Positions 34,721-41,821 of a stretch of 64,000 bases of DNA are shown here, piece by piece. How positions within the stretch are numbered: position 1 is the stretch's first letter; each line of letters starts with the position of its first letter. The notes under the pieces are model-generated. The model did no database searches, was not told the origin of the DNA, and was given only the letters and a program-made list of their open reading frames with translations. The stretch is from JBKBUF01 sp046290815 (GTDB lineage: Bacteria; Bacteroidota; Bacteroidia; Cytophagales; Cytophagaceae). The translations under genes were made by a program, and so were the position numbers. The stretch is taken from the NCBI GenBank assembly GCA_046290815.1, contig JBKBUF010000017.1:1-64000 (forward strand), read 5' to 3'.

Positions 34721-35812
34721 TTATGGACTTACAAGGTTCAGGCTGATATTAAAGTACAAGGGATTTGTTAATTTGTTTTCCATTACATATAGCTGGTCTC
34801 CGAAAAATCCTCTCAGGAAGTCCCCGCTGTCAACTTTGTTTCTGTAGTTTATTACATAACCAAATTGTGCAGAAAGCCATATAAAGTCAGAAAACCCTCT
34901 TTCATAAATAATCCGTGCACGAATTTCCGATCTTCTTAATTCCAGATTATTTACATTATAGTGTGGCCTTGTTTCTGCAGCAGGTGGAAAGTATCCTTGC
35001 CTGTTATTGAGCCTATAGCTTTGCCCCTCCAGTTCATATCCTAACAGAATAAGGTTCCTGGCATTTATGGTTCTTCTGAAATGCAACCTTGCAGGCAGCA
35101 TGGCTTCAATACCCCATTTCCTGTTTGCGCTGGTGAAGTTATAGAGGATTACCGGAAATAAATTTACTTCTCCTGCTCTGTAAGATTGTGTAACGCCAAT
35201 TGCATATTGTTTTCTGTCATGTGGTCTGCGGCCATACATCAGAGCCCAGGTATATTTCAGGTCCGACAATGGTTGTAATTGAGATAGCCTGAAATCTCCG
35301 TTCATGTCTGCAGAAATAAAACCTAATGCAAAAGATTTTTCCGAAAATGGTTTAAATACTGTTGTGTTGACCCCCATGGATCTTAGTCCATTGGTGAGGA
35401 GACTTCTTGTGTAAGGATTTGATATTGTTTGTCTGGAAGAAGCCTCATAGTTTGTTTCAATGTATGTTGCTCCTACATTGATAAGTAATTTGGTATAAGA
35501 AATAACAGGTAGGTTAATTAGTATTCTCATGCCATGCGTTGCCCTTAAAGTAGTTGTTTCTCTTTGGAATGCTCCTATAGAGTCAGCAGTGAGTTGATTT
35601 GGTCCTTGTACATCATATCCTACTGAAATAAGTTTGGCAGGACTAATTCCCAAAATTTTTGGGGAGGCATATCTTTTTACTTTATTTTGACCGGTACTTC
35701 CAAATTGTTCATAAATACTGTAATCTTCCTCTTCCTCCTCTTCTTCAGTTTGAGCGTAAGAAAAAAGACTTGAAAGAAAAGTGATAATCAATAAAAGATA
35801 TCTGATTTTCAT
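34721..35812 (-). CDS. Outer-membrane beta-barrel protein (DUF6268-like)
   Basis: A 363-residue outer-membrane protein. The signal peptide ends at about residue 20 (LFSYAQ). A striking acidic run follows (TEEEEEEEDYSIYEQ). The rest is amphipathic beta strands typical of a barrel: LISVGYDVQGPN, THGMRILINLPVISYTKLLINVGATYIET, YAIGVTQSYRAGEVNLFPVILYNF, ending in PLYFNISLNLVSP. I believe it belongs to the DUF6268 outer-membrane barrel family, from memory and unverified. Ligand and role unknown. It has its own promoter (35833-35863). Confidence 0.74.
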   Translation of the reverse strand: MKIRYLLLIITFLSSLFSYAQTEEEEEEEDYSIYEQFGSTGQNKVKRYASPKILGISPAKLISVGYDVQGPNQLTADSIGAFQRETTTLRATHGMRILINLPVISYTKLLINVGATYIETNYEASSRQTISNPYTRSLLTNGLRSMGVNTTVFKPFSEKSFALGFISADMNGDFRLSQLQPLSDLKYTWALMYGRRPHDRKQYAIGVTQSYRAGEVNLFPVILYNFTSANRKWGIEAMLPARLHFRRTINARNLILLGYELEGQSYRLNNRQGYFPPAAETRPHYNVNNLELRRSEIRARIIYERGFSDFIWLSAQFGYVINYRNKVDSGDFLRGFFGDQLYVMENKLTNPLYFNISLNLVSP

Positions 35813-35832
35813 TATTTGGAGCGTTTTAGCCC

Positions 35833-35863
35833 CAAAGATATAAAGTGAATAGTTTTAATCAAA
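35833..35863 (-). promoter_or_regulatory. Bacteroidota-type promoter of the outer-membrane barrel gene
   Basis: On the minus strand, TTTG (35860-35863) is followed after exactly 19 nt by TATCTTTG (35833-35840). This fits the Bacteroidota consensus TTTG-N19-21-TAnnTTTG very well. The -7 box is about 21 nt upstream of the start codon. Confidence 0.75.
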
Positions 35864-35916
35864 GGTAATATTTTGGTGTATTTTTAAGTTTTTGAATCCT
35901 ATTTTTACGATAAGGT

Positions 35917-37143
35917 TCATAGCTTTATTTTTAATCCTAAATTAAATCCCATTTGAATTTGTTTCTCCTTGTTTCTTTTATTGATTGAGGCTGGGGTATA
36001 ATTAACAAAAAATCCTGTATTCATATGTATGTTATCGGATAGCATTAGCTGAGCATTCAAACCCGACATTAATGTTAGAAATATCTTATGGTAATCTTGT
36101 TCGGAAGTCTGGCTCAGATTTCCGTATTGATTAATTCCCGCAGTCCGGCTTCTTGCCATATAATTGAATCCGATTCCCGGTGAGAAAATTAATGCATTTT
36201 CTCTTTTCTTTAATAGTACAGTTTCGAGAATGACCGGGATTGTTAATATGTAAAATCTCTCATGAAATTGCTCATCTCTGGTAGTTATATCAGTTGTTTT
36301 ATTTATGTGGTATGTATAGTTAGTATCCACTCCGATAAAGTTGCCCAATGTGTCGTAGTGCGCCTGAATATAATAAGATCTGCCTATTGTATCATTTTGT
36401 TCTACTATAGTTCGGTTGTTTCTGATAAAAGTTTGAGATAGGTAATTAAATGAAACGCCTGATTTTAAATTAATCTTTTCAGAAACTTTTATTCCAATCA
36501 GCATTCCAAAGCTTATGCTGAAGGAAGGATGTACATTTGTATGTTTACTGAGTGAATCTGTTGCAGTGTTTTGGATTGTGGAAGTTGAAATTCCGGGTGA
36601 TGCAAATATTTCAATAAACCATCTTGCAGAATTTGCTGTATCCTTTTTTGTAACGGAAGAATCTGACCGGGTAAATGCTGATGGAATATCAAATCCGGCA
36701 ATTGTGTCAACAGGATTTTCTTCTGCTTTTTCTGTAACTAAAAGCTGATATTCATTATTCAAGTAATTATGCGAATTTATAAAAGTGTTGTTTATGGCCA
36801 CTGCTTTTCCGATATCTGTAGTACAGTTGTTATTTCTTGTTTTGTTGTTGTTGTTGGCCCCCTTTTCATGATTAATATTTGCTGTGGCGTTATTGATATT
36901 GCACTTCCTGATTGGATTAGGATTACGATAATCAATGGCAGAACTTTTTTTATATGAAAAACAAGCAATCGCAGAAAGTATAGCAATAATTAATAGCCAT
37001 GGCCATATCAGAATTCGCTTGTCTTTTTTATTGTTAATATTTTTTTCAATCTTTTCCCATATAGCCGGAGATGGGGTTTCTTCCAGGTTCTCCAGGTTAA
37101 TTTTCAACAGATCGTCAATCCAATGCTTATTTTTTTCCTTCAT
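35917..37143 (-). CDS. Membrane-anchored beta-barrel protein, putative anti-sigma partner
   Basis: A 408-residue protein with an unusual plan. Residues 1-42 are a charged cytoplasmic-like segment (HWIDDLLKINLENLEETPSPAIWEKIEKNI), residues about 45-63 form one transmembrane helix (ILIWPWLLIIAILSAIACF), then a low-complexity Asn/Lys linker, and the C-terminal half (about 165-408) resembles an outer-membrane barrel (MLIGIKVSEKINLKSGVSFNYLSQ, IHMNTGFFVNYTPA, MGFNLGLKIKL). The short N-terminal segment plus one TM is what anti-sigma factors show in other Bacteroidota. It overlaps the upstream ECF sigma gene by 17 nt, supporting an anti-sigma role. The barrel half could link envelope state to sigma release (inference). 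Confidence 0.72.
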   Translation of the reverse strand: MKEKNKHWIDDLLKINLENLEETPSPAIWEKIEKNINNKKDKRILIWPWLLIIAILSAIACFSYKKSSAIDYRNPNPIRKCNINNATANINHEKGANNNNKTRNNNCTTDIGKAVAINNTFINSHNYLNNEYQLLVTEKAEENPVDTIAGFDIPSAFTRSDSSVTKKDTANSARWFIEIFASPGISTSTIQNTATDSLSKHTNVHPSFSISFGMLIGIKVSEKINLKSGVSFNYLSQTFIRNNRTIVEQNDTIGRSYYIQAHYDTLGNFIGVDTNYTYHINKTTDITTRDEQFHERFYILTIPVILETVLLKKRENALIFSPGIGFNYMARSRTAGINQYGNLSQTSEQDYHKIFLTLMSGLNAQLMLSDNIHMNTGFFVNYTPASINKRNKEKQIQMGFNLGLKIKL

Positions 37144-37681
37144 ATATATTATCTGTTTTGATGGAAATCATTTGAGCGAGTAAAGTCCTGGCTCTGGATA
37201 ATTGTGATTTAGAAGTGCCTTCCGAAATATTCAGTACTTCAGAGATTTCTTTATGAGAGTAGCCTTCAATACAATATAGATTTAATACCATCCTGTATCC
37301 ATCAGGAAGAGTTTGGATTAAATTTAGTAATTCTTTTGCTTCAATTTCTCTTGCAGCATTATTGCTGTCCGTGTATTCAATATCGGCTTTTTCAAGGTTA
37401 GTGTGATCAGGCTTTTTCTCTTTTTTATGGAAGAAATCAATTGCAGTCGTGACAGTAATACGCCTGATCCATCCCTCGAATGAACCTTCTCCTTTATAAG
37501 CTTCCATTTTGGTGAAGATTTTTATGAATACTTCCTGTAATAGGTCTTCGGCATCATTTTTACAGTTTGTATATCTTAGGCATATTCCCATAAGTTTAGA
37601 AGAAAACTTCTGGTAAAGTTTCTTCTGAGCCAAAGGATTATGTGCTTTGCATTCCTGAATTAAATCAAGGAGGTCTTCCAT
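37127..37681 (-). CDS. ECF RNA polymerase sigma factor
   Basis: A 184-residue sigma-70 family extracytoplasmic-function factor. Region 2 contains CKNDAEDLLQEVFIKIFTKM and FEGWIRRITVTTAIDFF (about residues 40-85); region 4 contains LPDGYRMVLNLYCIEGYSHKEISEVLNISEGTSKSQLSRARTLL (about 125-170), a typical helix-turn-helix. Its 3' end overlaps the start of a membrane-anchored barrel protein by 17 nt, so translation is coupled and the pair probably forms a sigma/anti-sigma module. Target promoters are unknown; the divergent methyltransferase gene may be one. Confidence 0.9.
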   Translation of the reverse strand: MEDLLDLIQECKAHNPLAQKKLYQKFSSKLMGICLRYTNCKNDAEDLLQEVFIKIFTKMEAYKGEGSFEGWIRRITVTTAIDFFHKKEKKPDHTNLEKADIEYTDSNNAAREIEAKELLNLIQTLPDGYRMVLNLYCIEGYSHKEISEVLNISEGTSKSQLSRARTLLAQMISIKTDNIYEGKK

Positions 37682-37844
37682 TAAAAAATGTATCTAAAAA
37701 GAGAGATTTCAGGTGTCAATTATTATAGACCTGATTCGTTTTGGAATGGTTGCATAACAATTATTTATTTTTTTTAAGCAACCTGTTCCGTCTATTACCT
37801 GTCTTGGTCTTTGAAAACTTCCTATTATTTAATTTTTTATTTAA

Positions 37845-38630
37845 ATGGCTATATATACAACTGAAGTAACATCTACAGATCGTGAATCAGAATCAGTTAT
37901 TCACCATCGACTATTAAGCGCTTATAAACTTGCTAAATTTTTATATAAGGGAAATGTTCTGGAGATAGGTTGCGGAAATGGGAGAGGACTGGAACAGATA
38001 ATCCCACATGCAGTACAGGTTACTGCTATTGATAAAAATAAAGAGCTTATTAATATGCTTGCTCAGGATGAAAAATACAAGGGTATTGAATTTAAATGTA
38101 CAACAATTCCTCCTTTATCTGTATTTGATGATAATACATTTGATACAATTGTTTGTTTTCAGTTGATAGAGCATCTCAAAAATGATTCTGATTTTGTAAA
38201 AGATTTATATCGGATTTTAAAGCCGGGTGGAAAAGTAATTCTCACTACACCCAATATTAAATTTACTTTAACCAGGAATCCCTGGCATCACAGAGAGTAT
38301 ACCTCTGAGCAACTTTTAAGATTGTTTTCAAGTTCATTTAAGAAGCCTAAAATTAATTCATATGGGGTAAAAGGTAATGACAAGGTGATGGAGTATTATA
38401 ATGAAAATAAAAGGCTAATTGAAAAAATAACCAGGTACGACATTTTCTGTCTGCAGCATCGACTTCCTGTTAATATGCTAAAAATACCTTATGAATTGGG
38501 TAATAAATTAGCCCGAAACTATCTTAAGAAGAAAAATACAGGATTAGTAACCCGCATTAATTGTGATGATTATTATCTTTCCGGTAATGCAGAGGAGGGA
38601 CTTGATTTGTTTTTAGTTGCTGAAAAATAG
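37845..38630 (+). CDS. Class I SAM-dependent methyltransferase
   Basis: A 261-residue methyltransferase. Motif I NVLEIGCGNGRGLEQI (about residue 38) binds SAM, followed by TAIDKNKELI (motif II), FDTIVCFQLIEHLKNDSDFV (motif IV-like) and RILKPGGKVILTTPN (post-motif). These are Methyltransf_11 features. No substrate-specific region is recognised; the C-terminal third (about 170-255) is unusual and may define specificity. It is divergent from the ECF sigma gene. Its stop lies before an exported DUF4197 gene starting 88 nt later. Confidence 0.82.
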   Translation: MAIYTTEVTSTDRESESVIHHRLLSAYKLAKFLYKGNVLEIGCGNGRGLEQIIPHAVQVTAIDKNKELINMLAQDEKYKGIEFKCTTIPPLSVFDDNTFDTIVCFQLIEHLKNDSDFVKDLYRILKPGGKVILTTPNIKFTLTRNPWHHREYTSEQLLRLFSSSFKKPKINSYGVKGNDKVMEYYNENKRLIEKITRYDIFCLQHRLPVNMLKIPYELGNKLARNYLKKKNTGLVTRINCDDYYLSGNAEEGLDLFLVAEK

Positions 38631-38718
38631 TTTAATTATAGCTATTTATTGTGAGGAAATTTATTTAATATTAATTAGTTTAAATCAATTAATCAGATCA
38701 TCAATAAATAGTATCATT

Positions 38719-39447
38719 ATGAAAAAAATACTTTTTGTATTATTATTTTTTGCTACCATGAATCTTCTTTATGCACAGAGTGTAAAAGATAAATTGAAGC
38801 AGGCTCAAAAGTCATTGGTTGCAACTCCTACAGAAGATGAAATTGTGGAAGGTCTGAAAGAAGCATTAAACACTGGGGCTAACACAGCCGGCAGTACTGC
38901 ATCCAAGGTGGATGGTTATCTTAAAAATCCAAGGCTGTTTATCCCATTTCCGCCTGAAGCCCAAAAGATGAAAGAGCAGTTGTTGAAAATAGGAATGGAG
39001 GCTCAGGTTTCCGAATTTGAAATTGCATTGAACAGGGCTGCAGAGGATGCTGCAAAAAAGGCAGCACCTATTTTTATGGATGCTATTAAAAAAATGACGG
39101 TGACAGATGGAATGAATATTTTGATGGGGGCAGATACAGCAGCAACCAATTTCTTAAGAATTAATACCAATACTGCACTTTATACTGCTTATAAGCCGAT
39201 CGTTCAGGAGGCAATTCAAAAAGCAGACGTTACCAGGCACTGGAATACATTAACTACCGCATATAATAAAATTCCGGGTGTAAAGAAGATGAATCCTGAC
39301 CTGGAAGATTATGTAATAAAGTCAGGCTTGACCGGTTTGTTTAAACTTGTAGCGGACGAAGAAATTAACATCAGGAAAAATTCAGTAGCAAGATATTCTG
39401 CTGTGTTAAAGAAGGTATTTAATTACGCTGAAGTTCAAAAGAAGTAA
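38719..39447 (+). CDS. Exported DUF4197 protein
   Basis: A 242-residue exported protein. I chose ATG 38719 since MKKILFVLLFFATMNLLYAQ is a clear signal peptide; the longer frame from 38617 overlaps the previous gene and adds 34 residues. The mature part is helical and matches DUF4197: EDEIVEGLKEALNTGANTAG, GYLKNPRLFIPFPPEAQKM, RAAEDAAKKAAPIFMDAIKKMTV, ILMGADTAATNFLR, and YVIKSGLTGLFKLVADEE. The function of the family is unknown. Periplasmic location is expected. It converges with the antiporter gene, with 12 nt between. Confidence 0.84.
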   Translation: MKKILFVLLFFATMNLLYAQSVKDKLKQAQKSLVATPTEDEIVEGLKEALNTGANTAGSTASKVDGYLKNPRLFIPFPPEAQKMKEQLLKIGMEAQVSEFEIALNRAAEDAAKKAAPIFMDAIKKMTVTDGMNILMGADTAATNFLRINTNTALYTAYKPIVQEAIQKADVTRHWNTLTTAYNKIPGVKKMNPDLEDYVIKSGLTGLFKLVADEEINIRKNSVARYSAVLKKVFNYAEVQKK

Positions 39448-39459
39448 TGGATCTGAATT

Positions 39460-40416
39460 TTAAGCATTGATTACCAGATAGGAGATGTAGGCTACGAAGA
39501 ATATAAGAAGTACTCCGGCTTCCCATCTGTCCAATTTCTTTTTCTTTCCTGTAAACATTGCTGTGAAAAGTAATCCGGTGCCGATTCCCAATATAATAAG
39601 CTCTCTATTGAATGCCGGATCGTATGTAATAGGGTTTGAAATGGCACTTGCCGAAAGAATAAAAAGGAGATTGAAGATATTGGAGCCTATAACATTTCCT
39701 ACAGCAATATCAATGTTCTTTTTCAGGGCAGCAACTACGGAAGTGGCCAGTTCAGGCAGTGAGGTGCCTGCAGCTACCACTGTTAGTCCTATTATTTTTT
39801 CGCTAATACCTATTGCTGCGGCTATTTCTACAGCATTGTTTACCACCAATTCTCCGCCAACTACAAGTCCTGCAAAACCAATGACAATATAGGTCCATTG
39901 CTTGAAAGGAGGAAGTGTTTCAGCCGCGGACTGATTATCTTCCGGCTCAGATTTTAATTGAGAATAAACATAAGTGAGAAACATTCCAAAAAGCATTAGT
40001 AAGATTAGTCCATCTATTCTTGACAAGACATATGGTTGAGATGAAACGGTGTTATCATTTACAAGAAAGAATACCAATATTACTGCTACAAAAGATAAAG
40101 GGATTTCTTTCCATACTGTAGAGGAGTGAACGTTCAAGGGGGTTATTAATCCTGCGATACCCAGGATCATAAAAAGATTAAAGTTGTTACTTCCGATTAC
40201 ATTTCCGAAAACAATGTCCTGATGATTTTCCAAGGAGGCCAGGACATTCACTACCAACTCAGGAGCTGAAGTGCCAAACGCAACAATGGTTAGTCCGATA
40301 GCCAGATCGGAAACATTGTATTTTTTTGCAAGAGAAGATGCGCCGCTGACTAACCAGTCTGCTCCTTTTATTAGTAATGCCAATCCGAGAAAAAGTAAAA
40401 GTACTGCGATGATCAT
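39460..40416 (-). CDS. Calcium/sodium antiporter (CaCA family, YrbG-like)
   Basis: A 318-residue inner-membrane exchanger with about ten transmembrane segments and the two inverted alpha-repeats of the CaCA family. Repeat 1: GLTIVAFGTSAPELVVNVLASL ... FGNVIGSNNFNLFMILG. Repeat 2: GLTVVAAGTSLPELATSVVAAL ... VGNVIGSNIFNLLFIL. The acidic GTS-PEL and GSN-FN motifs contain the ion-binding Glu and Asn. It should export Ca2+ in exchange for Na+ (or K+). It stands alone between a convergent DUF4197 gene and an unknown membrane protein. Confidence 0.93.
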   Translation of the reverse strand: MIIAVLLLFLGLALLIKGADWLVSGASSLAKKYNVSDLAIGLTIVAFGTSAPELVVNVLASLENHQDIVFGNVIGSNNFNLFMILGIAGLITPLNVHSSTVWKEIPLSFVAVILVFFLVNDNTVSSQPYVLSRIDGLILLMLFGMFLTYVYSQLKSEPEDNQSAAETLPPFKQWTYIVIGFAGLVVGGELVVNNAVEIAAAIGISEKIIGLTVVAAGTSLPELATSVVAALKKNIDIAVGNVIGSNIFNLLFILSASAISNPITYDPAFNRELIILGIGTGLLFTAMFTGKKKKLDRWEAGVLLIFFVAYISYLVINA

Positions 40417-40555
40417 TTGAAAAAAATATGCTTTAGGTTGATATAGTAAGTGTGTTTATTCCGGATTTATTTATCAATATAGGCAATTACGGCTTTTTTA
40501 AATAATAGATTCTATAAGTGGTGGAATTTTAACGATGAATTATTGAGTTCCGGGT

Positions 40556-41035
40556 TTATTCAGGATTATTGAATAAGTTGTCGGTCATTAATAATACTAA
40601 AAGATCTTTTCCTTTGGATTCAGGGTTTTTTAGCATTTCTTTAGAAGCCTTGCCATCGGCATCTGTGAAACTGATAATAATGCTGGTGTCTGAAATCTTT
40701 ATATCTGTAATTTTATTAATAGGGATTTTAAACTTTGAACCCAAGTCGCTACGCATGTACTGATATAAGTAATAAGCTGCTCCCGGTATTCCTAGCAATA
40801 AAAGCAGGCTAAAATCGGAACCTGAAAAATTATTAAGAAATAAGATGAAGAATAGAGTAAAAGTCACGGAAAGAAAAATTATATTTTTGAGTTTCCGGAA
40901 GGAATTTTTAGCGACAACCGAGGAAGACCTCTCTTTCAGGTCATTGGTTTCCGACCAGTTACCGGAATTGGTTACATAAACATAATTCTCATCTATATTA
41001 ACATAGCCATATTCATATTTGAACCAGTCCTTCAT
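40556..41035 (-). CDS. Hypothetical membrane protein with PH-like fold
   Basis: A 159-residue protein with two close transmembrane segments (about residues 50-68 and 75-92; IIFLSVTFTLFFILF and FSLLLLLGIPGAAYYLY). The soluble parts on both sides are beta-rich (YVNIDENYVYVTNSG; ITDIKISDTSIIISFTDADGK), as in small bacterial PH-like membrane proteins. No family is firmly recognised. It ends 15 nt upstream of no gene, and starts 16 nt downstream of the sirtuin gene on the same strand, so the two may be cotranscribed. Confidence 0.62.
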   Translation of the reverse strand: MKDWFKYEYGYVNIDENYVYVTNSGNWSETNDLKERSSSVVAKNSFRKLKNIIFLSVTFTLFFILFLNNFSGSDFSLLLLLGIPGAAYYLYQYMRSDLGSKFKIPINKITDIKISDTSIIISFTDADGKASKEMLKNPESKGKDLLVLLMTDNLFNNPE

Positions 41036-41050
41036 ATAAGTTTGTCATTA

Positions 41051-41740
41051 CTATACTGCTTTCATCAATTGGTCTACAACCTGTTTTACCCCTGTACTTG
41101 CTTTTGATTGTATGATATGAAGGTTTTTTCTGTGTCTTAAAAACGGGACATTAGGATCTACAACATAGATTGGTGATTCTTCCTGTACAAAGTCAACTAG
41201 TCCTGCTGCAGGGTATACCTGCAATGATGTTCCGACAACAATGTATATATCCGCTTGCTGGGTAAGGCTCATAGCTTCTTCCATTAACGGGACCATCTCT
41301 CCGAACCACACTATATGAGGACGCAACTGGGACCCTTTTGGGCATTTATCTCCCAGGTTAAGCTGCCATTCCTTCATTTCAAATATAAGGCCAGGATCCA
41401 CTGTGCTTCTGCATTTGAAAAGTTCTCCATGCAAATGGATGACTTTTGTGGAGCCTGCGCGTTCATGGAGATTATCTACATTTTGCGTGATAATGGTTAC
41501 GTCGTATTTCTCTTCAAGTCTTACAAGTTGATTATGTCCGTCATTTGGTTGAGCCTGCATTGCAGCCTTTCTTCTCATGTTATAAAAATCCAGGACCAGA
41601 GAAGGGTTTTTTCTCCATCCTTCCGGAGAAGCTACCTCCATTACATTGTACCCTTCCCATAATCCTCCGGAATCTCTGAATGTATTAAGACCACTTTCAG
41701 CACTGATGCCTGCACCTGATAGTACGACTACTTTTTGCAT
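41051..41740 (-). CDS. NAD-dependent deacylase (class III sirtuin)
   Basis: A 229-residue Sir2-family protein that removes acyl groups from lysines with NAD. Motifs: VVLSGAGISAESGLNTFRDSGGLW (NAD site), the class III selectivity motif Y-x-x-R as FYNMRRK (about residue 55), ITQNVDNLHERAG, HLHGELF (catalytic His), RPHIVWFGEMVP, and VVGTSLQVYPAAGLV. Class III members prefer succinyl, malonyl or glutaryl groups. Only two of the four usual zinc Cys are evident (CRS and KCPKG), so the zinc site seems degenerate. Cytoplasmic. Confidence 0.9.
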   Translation of the reverse strand: MQKVVVLSGAGISAESGLNTFRDSGGLWEGYNVMEVASPEGWRKNPSLVLDFYNMRRKAAMQAQPNDGHNQLVRLEEKYDVTIITQNVDNLHERAGSTKVIHLHGELFKCRSTVDPGLIFEMKEWQLNLGDKCPKGSQLRPHIVWFGEMVPLMEEAMSLTQQADIYIVVGTSLQVYPAAGLVDFVQEESPIYVVDPNVPFLRHRKNLHIIQSKASTGVKQVVDQLMKAV

Positions 41741-41786
41741 AATAGAAAATTAAACAAAAAAGATTTTTTTCCAAAGCTGGAAATAA

Positions 41787-41811
41787 AAAAGGCAGCTAAG
41801 CTGCCTTTTAA
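41787..41811 (-). terminator. Terminator of topA
   Basis: AAAAGGCAGCT (41787-41797) and AGCTGCCTTTT (41799-41809) pair in a hairpin. On the minus strand it ends in a T-run (TTTTTTATTTCC). It sits 11 nt past the topA stop. Confidence 0.85.
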
Positions 41812-41821
41812 TTGGTTGTGA

